The notes: generated from the letters alone by a model not told the origin. DNA of 64,000 bases from Sphingobium yanoikuyae (GCF_034424525.1 NZ_CP139979.1:3187001-3251000); one strand, 5' to 3'. Shown: positions 18,889 to 27,072, counted from the stretch's first letter. Made by a program: numbers and translations.

Positions 18889-18920
18889 TGGTTCATTCCT
18901 TCACTCGTCCCTTGAACGCT

Positions 18921-18947
18921 ATAACGGACAAGTTCAAAAATTATTAA
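18921..18947 (-). promoter_or_regulatory. sigma-28 (FliA) promoter of flgM
   Basis: On the minus strand: TTAA (18947-18944), exactly 15 bases, then TCCGTTAT (18928-18921). The -10 is nearly identical to that of fliC. Predicted start is about 18914, 26 bases before the flgM ATG. It overlaps the end of flgA. Confidence 0.6.
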
Positions 18948-19482
18948 ATCCCGGAATGCGCACTACGCCCATGTCCACGATCTGGGCAAGTACAGGCGAT
19001 GACTTCTTGTCTTCGCGCACGCGAATCGTCTCGCCAATTGCGCCATCTTCATCGGCGATCATCATGCGCGATACGCTGAAACTGGCATTACCAGCCATGA
19101 GCTGGACCGGATCGCCGCGTTTGACGACCGATTGCTTGGCGACCGGCCGCGCGGCCGGGGCATAGCGGCCGACCGGACCGGAGGCAGCTGCGGCGGCGCC
19201 CGCGACCAGCGGCACGCGGATGCGCCAGCCCAGTGCATCGCACTTGACCATGGCGGCGCCGAAGATCGGCCCTTCGACGCTGGGCGTGGTCGGGCAGGCG
19301 GCGAGGCGGAGGCGACGATCGACCGGCGCCAGCGGGCCACCGGGCTCACCCATGTTCGCGCCGACGGTCATCGCGACCAGGCTGTCGATGCGATCCAGAT
19401 TCTCGAACTTCTGCTGCGCCAGCGCGGGCTGCGCAGCGGCGCAGGCCAGGGCAATGGCGAGGAACTGGACGGGTCTGGTCAC
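18934..19482 (-). CDS. flgA: flagellar P-ring assembly chaperone FlgA
   Basis: 182 residues with a Sec signal peptide (MTRPVQFLAIALACAAAQPALA). The C-terminal SAF-type domain (AVKRGDPVQLMAGNASFSV-like; here VVKRGDPVQLMAGN) and the closing GVVRIPGF fit FlgA. It helps FlgI form the P ring in the periplasm. Two Cys (in LAACPT and VKCDAL) may form a disulphide. GTG start, with a sigma-54 promoter about 40 bases upstream. Confidence 0.88.
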   Translation of the reverse strand: MTRPVQFLAIALACAAAQPALAQQKFENLDRIDSLVAMTVGANMGEPGGPLAPVDRRLRLAACPTTPSVEGPIFGAAMVKCDALGWRIRVPLVAGAAAAASGPVGRYAPAARPVAKQSVVKRGDPVQLMAGNASFSVSRMMIADEDGAIGETIRVREDKKSSPVLAQIVDMGVVRIPGFNNF

Positions 19483-19512
19483 GGCGTTTCTCCGAAAATG
19501 CGGACTTTCGCC

Positions 19513-19520
19513 ATGGTTAA
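19513..19520 (-). promoter_or_regulatory. TTAACCAT octamer (CtrA-type half site) at the flgA promoter
   Basis: On the minus strand this reads TTAACCAT, directly between the -12 of the flgA sigma-54 promoter and the predicted start. A regulator bound here could block or modulate the promoter. Confidence 0.4.
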
Positions 19521-19521
19521 A

Positions 19522-19537
19522 AGCAATTACCGTGCCA
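19522..19537 (-). promoter_or_regulatory. sigma-54 promoter of flgA
   Basis: On the minus strand this reads TGGCACGGTAATTGCT, an exact match to TGGCACG-N4-TTGCT. Predicted start is near 19509, 27 bases before the flgA GTG at 19482. Confidence 0.85.
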
Positions 19538-19545
19538 GTTGAGGA

Positions 19546-20058
19546 TCAGGACTTCACGGCCTCACCCGGCGCGATGCGGATCAGCTGCCCCTGCCCGTCG
19601 GCGCTGTCCGCCTGATCCAGGCCGCGGATGAGCAGCCGATCGCCGCCTATGCCCTGCGCCTTGAGCGCACGCGCCACGGCGCCAAGCCGCGCCGCCGCCA
19701 GATCCCAGTCGTCGAAACGCTGTCGCGCCCGGTCCTGCCCCTGACTGCGCAGTTCGATCATGCGGTCATCCTGCATGTAGGGCCGCACCGCCGCGCGCAG
19801 ACGCATTTGCCCCTGCGGCGTCAGCATCGCCTCGCCCGGCGCAAACAGCTCTGCCGCGCGCAGTTCGATCGCGGTGCGGGCGGGGCGGCCGCCAAATTGG
19901 CGACTGACCTCGGCCAGCATCGCATCGCGGCGCTGGCTGCCGGTCGCCTGGAGCAGCACGAAGAAGCCGAGCAGCAGCATCAGCAGATCGGCAAAGCTGA
20001 CGGCCCAGCGATTGCGCCGGGCCGCCGTTGCTGCCGATGGGATTGCGGGCGCGGTCAT
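19546..20058 (-). CDS. short MotB-like stator protein
   Basis: 170 residues. A basic N-terminal tail is followed by one membrane helix with the plug/ion-binding Asp (SFADLLMLLLGFFVLL, Asp24), as in MotB/PomB. The C-terminal part is a reduced OmpA-like region (DWDLAAARLGAVARALKAQG, then RLLIRGL). It is much shorter than the other MotB in this window (351 residues) and its peptidoglycan-binding domain is weak. It overlaps the MotA-like gene by ATGA, so the two are translated together. Confidence 0.75.
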   Translation of the reverse strand: MTAPAIPSAATAARRNRWAVSFADLLMLLLGFFVLLQATGSQRRDAMLAEVSRQFGGRPARTAIELRAAELFAPGEAMLTPQGQMRLRAAVRPYMQDDRMIELRSQGQDRARQRFDDWDLAAARLGAVARALKAQGIGGDRLLIRGLDQADSADGQGQLIRIAPGEAVKS

Positions 20059-20723
20059 GCGACTTCGCGGATCGATGCGCGGCGCAACGGCGCATTTTCG
20101 CGCCGTGCGATCGCCAGCATGCGCGCCACCGCCTCCTGCTGCCAGGCCAGTTCCTGTTCGGAGAGGGTCGCCAGCCGCGCGGCGATCGGCGCGGCGAGCA
20201 GGTTGGCGATGACCACGCCATAAAGGGTTGTGAGCAGCGCAAGCGCCATGGAAGGACCAAGCGCGGACGGATCATCCATCGCCGCGAACATGCCGACCAG
20301 CCCGATGATCGTGCCGGCCATGCCCAGCGCCGGCGCCGCATCGGCAACCGACAGCCAGACGTTGCGCACGCTGGCGTGGCGCTGGGCCCGATCGGCCAGC
20401 GCCTGCGACGCCCAGGTTTCGAATTGTTCGACGCGATCGCAATTGGCGAGGCGCCGCGCGGCATCGACCATGAAGCCACTGTCGCTCTTCACGCGGTCGA
20501 TGCACATCAGGCCGCGCAACTGGGCTACCTGGTCGATCTGGAGCAGGGCCGTGCGCGCCGCATCCCGGTCGCGCAGCGGATCGGCGCGCAGCAAAGGCCG
20601 CAGCGCCACGCAGGCCCGACCGACCGCCTGGACGCCATTCTGCGCCAGCGCCACGACCGCGACGCCACCCAGCATCGCGGCGAGCGTGAGCGGATCGAAC
20701 AGATGCGCCAAAATCCCGATCAT
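20055..20723 (-). CDS. MotA/PomA-like stator protein
   Basis: 222 residues from the ATG at 20723. In-frame coding extends further upstream but runs through the flgB control region. The blocks DAAPALGMAGTIIGLVGMF and MALALLTTLYGVVIANLLA correspond to the two conserved inner helices of PomA/MotA. The short size matches the PomA class rather than the long MotA at 29396. With its MotB-like partner it forms a second stator, or a specialised ion channel driving the same rotor. Ion specificity cannot be read from sequence. Divergent from flgB. Confidence 0.78.
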   Translation of the reverse strand: MIGILAHLFDPLTLAAMLGGVAVVALAQNGVQAVGRACVALRPLLRADPLRDRDAARTALLQIDQVAQLRGLMCIDRVKSDSGFMVDAARRLANCDRVEQFETWASQALADRAQRHASVRNVWLSVADAAPALGMAGTIIGLVGMFAAMDDPSALGPSMALALLTTLYGVVIANLLAAPIAARLATLSEQELAWQQEAVARMLAIARRENAPLRRASIREVA

Positions 20724-20751
20724 GCCACCTTCCGTTCCGCCATCCTGACCG

Positions 20752-20838
20752 GGCGGCAAAAGATTGCCGCCACCCGGCAAATTTTTGCCGCCCTTGCCGC
20801 CCGATGCCGCGAAAGCCCGGATTTCCGGCAGTTTGCCG
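20752..20838. promoter_or_regulatory. cluster of palindromic CGGCAA sites upstream of flgB (putative FlbD enhancer)
   Basis: Three inverted repeats: GGCGGCAA-N4-TTGCCGCC (20752-20771), CGGCAAA-TT-TTTGCCG (20775-20790), and CGGCA-GTT-TGCCG (20826-20838). A single TTGCCG lies at 20794-20799. They sit about 50-140 bases upstream of the predicted flgB transcript start, the usual place for an activator enhancer. They resemble the FlbD (ftr) boxes of Caulobacter and recur before fliC. Confidence 0.65.
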
Positions 20839-20864
20839 CGCCATCCTGCGTCACCCACGCAAAT

Positions 20865-20880
20865 TGGCACGGTCCTTGCG
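20865..20880 (+). promoter_or_regulatory. sigma-54 promoter of flgBCDEF
   Basis: TGGCACGGTCCTTGCG matches TGGCACG-N4-TTGC exactly. Predicted start is near 20891, about 90 bases before flgB. Confidence 0.88.
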
Positions 20881-20981
20881 GATATCCGGCTGGATCGCTC
20901 GCATCGAACGCCATCAGGCAGGAGAACGGCGGGACGATCGAAAGCTTTAGGCCCGAATGGGCAAAAAGGGACTGACGGGAA

Positions 20982-21350
20982 ATGTCGCTGGAAGACGGTT
21001 TGTTCGGGATCCATGGAAAGGCGCTGGCGCTTCGCTCGCAGCGCCTGTCCCTGCTCGCGTCCAACATCGCGAACGCTTCGACCCCCAATTACAAGGCGCG
21101 CGACATCGACTTCGATGCCGCGCTCAAGGAAGCGACCGCCCAGAGCGACCGCGGCCCGGCCGATGTCGGCCAGGCGGTGGACGATGCCATGGGCTATCGC
21201 GTGCCGTTGCAGCCCAGCCTTGACGGCAACACCGTCGAACTGAGCACCGAACAGACCCTGTTTGCGGAAAATGCGGTGAAATATCGCACCACCCTCTCCT
21301 TCCTGGAGGGCCGCATCAACACCATCAACCGCGCGCTGAAGGGAGAATGA
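20982..21350 (+). CDS. flgB: flagellar proximal rod protein FlgB
   Basis: 122 residues. The rod/hook family N-terminal motif (RLSLLASNIANASTPNYKARD) and the C-terminal helix (ENAVKYRTTLSFLEGRINTI) are both present. FlgB is the first rod segment above FliE. First gene of the flg operon behind a sigma-54 promoter and a GACGGGAA-type ribosome site. Its stop overlaps the flgC start. Confidence 0.95.
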   Translation: MSLEDGLFGIHGKALALRSQRLSLLASNIANASTPNYKARDIDFDAALKEATAQSDRGPADVGQAVDDAMGYRVPLQPSLDGNTVELSTEQTLFAENAVKYRTTLSFLEGRINTINRALKGE

Positions 21351-21763
21351 GCATGAGCGGTTCAGGCCCCATGAATGTGTTCGACATCGCCGGCCGCGCC
21401 ATGAGCGCGCAGCTGGTGCGTCTGAACGCCACCGCATCGAACATGGCCAATGCCGGCAATGTCACCGGCAGCGCGGCCGAAGCCTATCGCGCGATCAAGC
21501 CGGTTTTCCAGTCGGTTACCGACAGCCCCGGCGTGTCGACGGTCAAGGTCGCCAATGTCGTGACCACCAATGCGGAACCGACCAAGCGCCACGACCCCAA
21601 TCATCCGCTGGCCGACGCCAATGGCGATGTCTGGGAATCGGCGGTCGATAGCAATGCGGAGATGGTCGACATGATCGAGACCGCCCGCATGTACCAGAAT
21701 AATGTGCAGGTGCTCAACACCGCCAAATCCCTGATGCTCGAAACCATAAGGATCGGCAAATGA
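21347..21763 (+). CDS. flgC: flagellar proximal rod protein FlgC
   Basis: 138 residues with the FlgC pattern: MNVFDIAGRAMSAQLVRLNA, then TASNMANAGNVTGS, and at the end AEMVDMIETARMYQNNVQVL. Two ATGs compete: 21347 overlaps the flgB stop, while 21353 has better spacing to GGGAGA and may be the real start. It is a rod component exported before the hook. Confidence 0.94.
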   Translation: MSMSGSGPMNVFDIAGRAMSAQLVRLNATASNMANAGNVTGSAAEAYRAIKPVFQSVTDSPGVSTVKVANVVTTNAEPTKRHDPNHPLADANGDVWESAVDSNAEMVDMIETARMYQNNVQVLNTAKSLMLETIRIGK

Positions 21764-22419
21764 CGACGACGTCTACCGTCACCGATAGCGCAGGCCTTTC
21801 GGTCTACAACCCGAATGCCAATGTCGGCACGGGCAGCGCGACCATGGACCAGTCGAGCTTCCTGACGTTGCTGACCGCGCAGATGCAGTATCAGGATCCG
21901 TTCGAACCGGTCGACAATACCGAGATGGTGTCGCAGATGGCGACCATCACCCAGTCGACCGGCATTGCCGAAATGAACCAGTCGCTGAAGTCCCTGGCTT
22001 CGGAACTGAGCGGCACGCGGCTTGGCGATGCGGCCAGCTGGATCGGCAAGTCGATGCTGGTCCAGAGCAATGTCGCGGTGCCCGATTCCAGCGGCTATTA
22101 TGCCGGCCAGATTACGCTGAGCGGCGCCAGCGATGCTGTCAGCGTCGACCTGGTCGATGGCGACGGCAATGTCGTCAAGTCGATCGACCTGGGCGCGCAG
22201 AGCGCCGGCGAAGTCGCCTTCTACTGGGACGGCAAGGATGATGCGGGCGAGACCGTTTCCTCCTCCGCCCTGCAGGTCAAGGTCAATGGCGGCACCACCA
22301 GCCAGGTCGCGACCTGGGCCACCATCGCCGCCGTCCAGTCACCCGCCGACGGTTCCTCCTCCAAACTGATCACCGCGCTCGGCAGCTATGCGCCGACCGA
22401 CGCGATCAGCCTGATGTAA
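21760..22419 (+). CDS. flgD: flagellar hook assembly scaffold FlgD
   Basis: 219 residues. The N-terminal export/capping segment QSSFLTLLTAQMQYQDPFEP with PVDNTEMVSQMA is diagnostic of FlgD. A Tudor-like/FnIII core follows (YWDGKDDAGETV). FlgD caps the growing hook and is discarded when FlgK arrives. It overlaps flgC by four bases. Confidence 0.95.
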   Translation: MTTTSTVTDSAGLSVYNPNANVGTGSATMDQSSFLTLLTAQMQYQDPFEPVDNTEMVSQMATITQSTGIAEMNQSLKSLASELSGTRLGDAASWIGKSMLVQSNVAVPDSSGYYAGQITLSGASDAVSVDLVDGDGNVVKSIDLGAQSAGEVAFYWDGKDDAGETVSSSALQVKVNGGTTSQVATWATIAAVQSPADGSSSKLITALGSYAPTDAISLM

Positions 22420-22453
22420 TTTCACCCATCCTTTTCACCCAAGGAGCTACGCC

Positions 22454-23299
22454 ATGTCCTTCTATGTTTCGCTTTCCGGCCTCAAGGGCGCACAGGCCGA
22501 CCTGTCCGCCGTCTCGAACAACGTCGCCAACGTGAACTCGACCGCCTTCAAGAAGAGCAAGGCCCAGTTCGGCGACATCTTCGCCGCTGCGCCGATGCAG
22601 ACCACCCACCAGGTCGCCGGCCAGGGCGTGCGCGTGCAGGGCATCACCCAGCAGTTCACCCAGGGCACGATCGAAACCACCGACAAGACGCTGGATATGG
22701 CGATCTCGGGCGAAGGCTTCTTCACCGTGAAGGGCGAAGACGGCACCATCAGCTATACCCGCAACGGCGCCTTCTCGGTCGACAATGACCGCTATGCCGT
22801 CGACACCACCGGTTCGCGCATCCAGGTGTTCGCGGTCGACCCCGACACCGGCGAGATCACCACCCCGCCGACCAATTCGACGACGCCCAACGACCTGACC
22901 GACCTGCAGATCCCGACCACCTACAAGGGCGAGGCCGATGGCGCGCAGCTGACCAGCGTGGGCGTGGGCAAGGACGGCCTGGTGTCGGCCATCTATGCCG
23001 ACGGTTCGACCGTCTATCTGGGCCAGGTCGCGATGGCATCGTTCAACAGCCTGGAAGGGCTGCGCCAGCAGGGCGACGCGCACTGGACCTCGACCGTGGA
23101 GAGCGGCAGCGCGATCATCGGCACGCCCAACCAGGGCATGTTCGGCGCCGTCAACTCGGGCTCGCTGGAACGTTCCAACGTCGACATCACCGACGAACTG
23201 GTCCAGCTGATCGCTGCCCAGCGCAACTTCCAGGCGAACTCGAAGGCGATCGAGGCGGCCAACACGCTGACCACCACCATCGTCAACATCCGTAGCTAA
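22454..23299 (+). CDS. flgE: flagellar hook protein FlgE (short form)
   Basis: 281 residues. The N-terminal FlgE motif (GLKGAQADLSAVSNNVANVN) and the C-terminal helix (LVQLIAAQRNFQANSKAIEA) are intact. The middle is much shorter than the roughly 400 residues of enteric FlgE, so the outer hook domain appears reduced. AAGGAG lies before the ATG. It could be confused with FlgF/FlgG, but both are present separately just downstream. Confidence 0.88.
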   Translation: MSFYVSLSGLKGAQADLSAVSNNVANVNSTAFKKSKAQFGDIFAAAPMQTTHQVAGQGVRVQGITQQFTQGTIETTDKTLDMAISGEGFFTVKGEDGTISYTRNGAFSVDNDRYAVDTTGSRIQVFAVDPDTGEITTPPTNSTTPNDLTDLQIPTTYKGEADGAQLTSVGVGKDGLVSAIYADGSTVYLGQVAMASFNSLEGLRQQGDAHWTSTVESGSAIIGTPNQGMFGAVNSGSLERSNVDITDELVQLIAAQRNFQANSKAIEAANTLTTTIVNIRS

Positions 23300-23323
23300 G
23301 GCTTAGGGTAGAAGGGGTAGCCC

Positions 23324-24067
23324 ATGGACCGGCTCGTCAACACGGCACTGACCGCGATGCGCGGTGCGATGGCCCGCCAGGCGTCGATCGCGAACAATCT
23401 CGCGAACGCCAACACGGTCGGCTTTCGCGCCGAAATCGCCAATGCCGAGACGCGCTGGATCAAGGGCGATACCTTCGATACCCGAGCCCAGGCCTCCGAA
23501 CAGGTGATCGCCGCCGACATGGCGCAGGGGGCGGTCACCGAAACCGGCAATCCGCTGGACGTGGCAATGAACGGCGACGCACTGCTCGCCGTTCAGGCCC
23601 CGGACGGACAGGAAGCCTATACGCGCCGTGGCGACCTGAAGGTCAATGACAGCGGCCTGCTGACCACCGGCGACGGCCTGGCTGTGCTGGGCCAGGGCGG
23701 CCCGATCACCCTGCCCCAGATGGACAGCGTGTCGATCGCCCAGGATGGCAGCATCTGGGGCGTGCCCCAGGGCGGCGATCCGGCCAATCCGCAGCAGGTC
23801 GACAAGCTGAAGCTGGTCAATGCCGCCGGTTCCAGCATCGCCAAGGGCACCGACGGGCTGTTCCGCGAAGTGAATGGCGGCGCCCTGCCCGAAGATCCGA
23901 TCGCGACCGTCACATCGGGATCGCTGGAAGGATCGAACGTCAACGCGACCGCCGCGCTGGTCCAGATGATCGAGGCCAGCCGCGCCTGGGAAACCCAGAT
24001 CAAGATGATCGACACCGCCAAGCAGATGGATGACGGCGGCGCATCGCTCATGAAACTGGATGGTTAA
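23324..24067 (+). CDS. flgF: flagellar rod protein FlgF
   Basis: 247 residues. It begins MDRLVNTALTAMRGAMARQAS and carries the rod motif IANNLANANTVGFRAE. The C-terminal helix VQMIEASRAWETQIKMIDTA is typical. It is a proximal-rod subunit. It precedes flgG, from which it is separated by a sigma-54 promoter. Confidence 0.93.
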   Translation: MDRLVNTALTAMRGAMARQASIANNLANANTVGFRAEIANAETRWIKGDTFDTRAQASEQVIAADMAQGAVTETGNPLDVAMNGDALLAVQAPDGQEAYTRRGDLKVNDSGLLTTGDGLAVLGQGGPITLPQMDSVSIAQDGSIWGVPQGGDPANPQQVDKLKLVNAAGSSIAKGTDGLFREVNGGALPEDPIATVTSGSLEGSNVNATAALVQMIEASRAWETQIKMIDTAKQMDDGGASLMKLDG

Positions 24068-24070
24068 TTT

Positions 24071-24086
24071 TGGCACGTATCTTGCT
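24071..24086 (+). promoter_or_regulatory. sigma-54 promoter of flgGHIJKL
   Basis: TGGCACGTATCTTGCT is an exact TGGCACG-N4-TTGCT element in the 68-base gap between flgF and flgG. Predicted start is near 24097, 39 bases before flgG. Confidence 0.88.
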
Positions 24087-24135
24087 GTGAACGACGCATG
24101 AGCATCCTTTCGGGGAGCCGCACGGAGATTGAACG

Positions 24136-24924
24136 ATGACCAACGCCGCCCTTCATGTCGCCCGCACCGGCCTTGACGCGCAGAACACGAAGATGCGCGT
24201 GATCGCCAACAACCTGGCGAACGTCAACACAACCGGCTTCAAGAAGGACCGGGCCGACTTCGAGACGCTAGCCTATCAGCAGATCGTCGCCGCCGGCGCC
24301 AACAGCGACAGCCAGAACAAGTTCGCCACCGGCCTCAATCTGGGTTCGGGCGTCTCGGTGCAGGGCACCAGCAAGATCAACACGCAGGGCACGTTGCAGG
24401 AAACCGGCAATGCGCTGGACATGGCGATCGAGGGATCGGGCTATTTCCAGGTGCAGCAGGCCGACGGTTCGACCGCCTATACCCGTGCCGGCAATTTCAG
24501 CGTCACCGCCGAAGGCACCGTCGTCACCAGCGACGGCCTGCCGCTGATCCCGCAGATCACCGTGCCGCAGGGCGCGACGTCGGTCACCGTCGGCAATGAC
24601 GGCACCGTGTCGGCGACGCTGCAGGGTGAGAGCGAACCGACCCAGCTGGGCCAGATCGAACTGGCGAGCTTCATGAACCCGGCAGGGCTTCAGTCGATCG
24701 GCGGCAACCTGCTGGTCGAAACCGCCGCCAGCGGCACGCCGCAGGTCGGCACCGCAGGCCTCGAAGGCCGCGGCCTCATCCGCTCGGGCAATCTGGAAAC
24801 CTCGAACGTCAACATCGTCGAGGAACTGGTCGACATGATCGAGACCCAGCGCGCCTATGAGGTCAATTCCAAGATGATCAAGGCGACGGACGAAATGCTC
24901 CAGTACGCCAACCAGAATATGTGA
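24136..24924 (+). CDS. flgG: flagellar distal rod protein FlgG
   Basis: 262 residues, the standard length. It has the N-terminal RVIANNLANVNTTGFKKDRA motif and the C-terminal VDMIETQRAYEVNSKMIKAT. It is the distal-rod subunit passing through the P and L rings. It has its own sigma-54 promoter, so flgG-L can be expressed as a separate transcript. Confidence 0.96.
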   Translation: MTNAALHVARTGLDAQNTKMRVIANNLANVNTTGFKKDRADFETLAYQQIVAAGANSDSQNKFATGLNLGSGVSVQGTSKINTQGTLQETGNALDMAIEGSGYFQVQQADGSTAYTRAGNFSVTAEGTVVTSDGLPLIPQITVPQGATSVTVGNDGTVSATLQGESEPTQLGQIELASFMNPAGLQSIGGNLLVETAASGTPQVGTAGLEGRGLIRSGNLETSNVNIVEELVDMIETQRAYEVNSKMIKATDEMLQYANQNM

Positions 24925-24932
24925 GCTGACTG

Positions 24933-25613
24933 ATGCGCGCGCTCTCCACCTCGCTCGTCGCCCTCGCCATGGTCTCCATGGCCGCGTCGCCCGCCTTCGC
25001 TGCCAAGAAGAAGCGCGAGGTCGAGCGCGAATATTATGCGCCGACCGTCATCGCCCAGCCGCAGGCCCCGCAGGCCAATGGCTCGATCTTCCAGGTGTCG
25101 ACCGGCTATACGCCGCTGACCAGCGGCGCGCGCGCCGGCAATGTCGGCGACATCATCACCATCGTGCTGGTCGAACGAACCCAGGCGACCAAGAGCAACA
25201 GCGCGGACACCAACCGCAGCGGCTCGATCGGCCTCAACCCGCCGACCACCGGCCCGCTGTCCAAGCTCTTCTCGTCCAGCGACATCGCTATGGGTGGCAA
25301 CAACACGTTCACCGGCAAGGGCGCAGCGACCCAGTCGAACGCGCTCAACGGCGAGATCACCGTGACGGTCGCGGCCGCCTATCCCAACGGCACCATGCTG
25401 GTGAAGGGCGAGAAGGCGCTGACGCTCAATCGCGGCGACGAGTTCATCCAGATCAGCGGCCTGGTCCGCCAGGCCGATATCGGCCCGGACAACCGCATCC
25501 TGTCGACCCGCGTGGCCGACGCCAAGATCATCTATACCGGCAAGGGCGAAATCGCCCGCGCCAGCCGCCAGGGCTGGCTGCAGCGCTTCTTCTCGATGAT
25601 CAGCCCCTTCTGA
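24933..25613 (+). CDS. flgH: flagellar L-ring protein FlgH
   Basis: 226 residues with a signal peptide (MRALSTSLVALAMVSMAASPAFA). The FlgH core is clear: VGDIITIVLVERTQATKSNS, TFTGKGAATQSN, and the C-terminal GEIARASRQGWLQRFFSM. It forms the outer-membrane L ring. Unusually the protein has no cysteine at all, so it cannot be lipidated as enteric FlgH is. It overlaps the flgI frame at TGATG. Confidence 0.93.
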   Translation: MRALSTSLVALAMVSMAASPAFAAKKKREVEREYYAPTVIAQPQAPQANGSIFQVSTGYTPLTSGARAGNVGDIITIVLVERTQATKSNSADTNRSGSIGLNPPTTGPLSKLFSSSDIAMGGNNTFTGKGAATQSNALNGEITVTVAAAYPNGTMLVKGEKALTLNRGDEFIQISGLVRQADIGPDNRILSTRVADAKIIYTGKGEIARASRQGWLQRFFSMISPF

Positions 25614-25630
25614 TGGAGACCCGGACCGCC

Positions 25631-26728
25631 ATGACACGCCTGTTCCGCTTCCTCCTGCCGCTGCTGGCGCTGATCGCCGCGCCGGCCCATGCCGAACGCG
25701 TCAAGGATCTGGGCACCTTCCAGGGCGTCCGTCCCAACCAGCTGACCGGCTATGGCATCGTAGTGGGCCTGGCTGGCACCGGCGACGACAGCATCGAATA
25801 TACGGTGCAGGGCATGAAGGGCGTGGTTTCGCGCTTTGGCCTGACCCTGCCCGCCGGCGTCAACCCCGCGCTCAAGAACGCCGCCGCCGTGCTGGTGACG
25901 GCCGACCTGCCCGCCTTTTCCAAGCCCGGCCAGCGGCTGGACGTCACCGTGTCGGCGATGGGCAAGGCCAAGTCGCTGCGTGGCGGCACGCTGATCATGA
26001 CGCCGCTGCGCGGTGCCGATAACGAAATCTATGCGATGGCGCAGGGCAATCTGGCCGTTGGCGGCCTGGGCGTGTCCGGTGCCGATGGCAGCCAGGTGTC
26101 GGTGAACATCCCGTCGGCCGGCCGCATCCCCGAAGGGGCGACGGTCGAGCGTGCGGTCGCCACCGGCTTCGACACCGCGCCGACCCTGACCTTCAACCTG
26201 TCCGAAGCCGACCTGACCACCGCGCTGCGCGTGGCCGACGGCATCAACAAGACCTTCGGCGATCGCCGCGCCCGCGCGATGGATGCCGTGTCGGTCGCGA
26301 TCGACGCAACGCCGGGTGCCGAGGAGCGCATCCTGATGATGGGCATGATCGAGAATATCGAGATCACGCCCGCCGATGCCCCGGCCCGCGTGATCGTCAA
26401 CGCCCGCACCGGCACCGTCGTCATCAACGGCGCGGTGAAGATCCATCCGGCCGCCGTCGCCCATGGCAAATTGACCGTCAGCGTCAATGAAAGCCCGCGC
26501 GTCGTCCAGCCCGCGCCCTTCAGCCAGGGCCAGACCGCCGTCGAGCAATCGTCGAACATCAGCATCGACGAACAGAAAAAACCGATGGTCAATTTTAAAG
26601 GTGGGGCGTCGCTGGCCGATATAGTCAAGGCGGTCAACGCCATCGGGGCATCCCCGGCGGACATGGTCGCGATCCTTGAGGCGCTGAAACAGGCAGGCGC
26701 GATGAAAGCGGAACTGGTGGTGTTGTGA
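25631..26728 (+). CDS. flgI: flagellar P-ring protein FlgI
   Basis: 365 residues from the ATG at 25631, chosen because GGAGA lies upstream and it starts a clean signal peptide (MTRLFRFLLPLLALIAAPAHA). An ATG at 25613 overlapping the flgH stop would add six residues. The mature protein opens ERVKDLGTFQGVRPNQLTGY, diagnostic of FlgI, and ends in the usual ADMVAILEALKQAGAM segment. It forms the peptidoglycan-level bushing ring around the rod, with help from FlgA. Confidence 0.95.
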   Translation: MTRLFRFLLPLLALIAAPAHAERVKDLGTFQGVRPNQLTGYGIVVGLAGTGDDSIEYTVQGMKGVVSRFGLTLPAGVNPALKNAAAVLVTADLPAFSKPGQRLDVTVSAMGKAKSLRGGTLIMTPLRGADNEIYAMAQGNLAVGGLGVSGADGSQVSVNIPSAGRIPEGATVERAVATGFDTAPTLTFNLSEADLTTALRVADGINKTFGDRRARAMDAVSVAIDATPGAEERILMMGMIENIEITPADAPARVIVNARTGTVVINGAVKIHPAAVAHGKLTVSVNESPRVVQPAPFSQGQTAVEQSSNISIDEQKKPMVNFKGGASLADIVKAVNAIGASPADMVAILEALKQAGAMKAELVVL

Positions 26729-27072
26729 TGCAGGTATCGAACGCAACCGCGGCGAGCGGCACGTCCAACCCCTTCGAGACCAAGGCTGCGCTGCAGAAGG
26801 CGGCGCAGCAGTTCGAAGCGGTGTTCCTGCGCCAGATGATCGGCGCGATGCGATCGGCCAGCCTGGCCGAGGGCATCACCGATTCGAGCGCGACCCAGCA
26901 ATTCCAGGACATGGCCGATGCGCGCACCGCCGACGCCATGTCGACCAAGGGCGCGATGGGCATCGCCGAACTGCTGATGCACCAGTTCGGCGCCCGCGTG
27001 AAGGACGACAGCCCGGCCCAGACCGGCAGCACGGCCGCGACCGGCACGGCAACCACGGCTGAGGGCGCATGA
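26728..27072 (+). CDS. flgJ: rod-binding protein FlgJ (N-terminal domain only)
   Basis: 114 residues from the ATG at 26728, which overlaps the flgI stop. Only the rod-binding part of FlgJ is present (QQFEAVFLRQMIGAMRSAS, then GAMGIAELLMHQF), followed by a Thr/Ala-rich tail. The C-terminal peptidoglycan hydrolase of enteric FlgJ is absent. The separate SLT gene at 17318 probably takes that role. Confidence 0.88.
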   Translation: MQVSNATAASGTSNPFETKAALQKAAQQFEAVFLRQMIGAMRSASLAEGITDSSATQQFQDMADARTADAMSTKGAMGIAELLMHQFGARVKDDSPAQTGSTAATGTATTAEGA

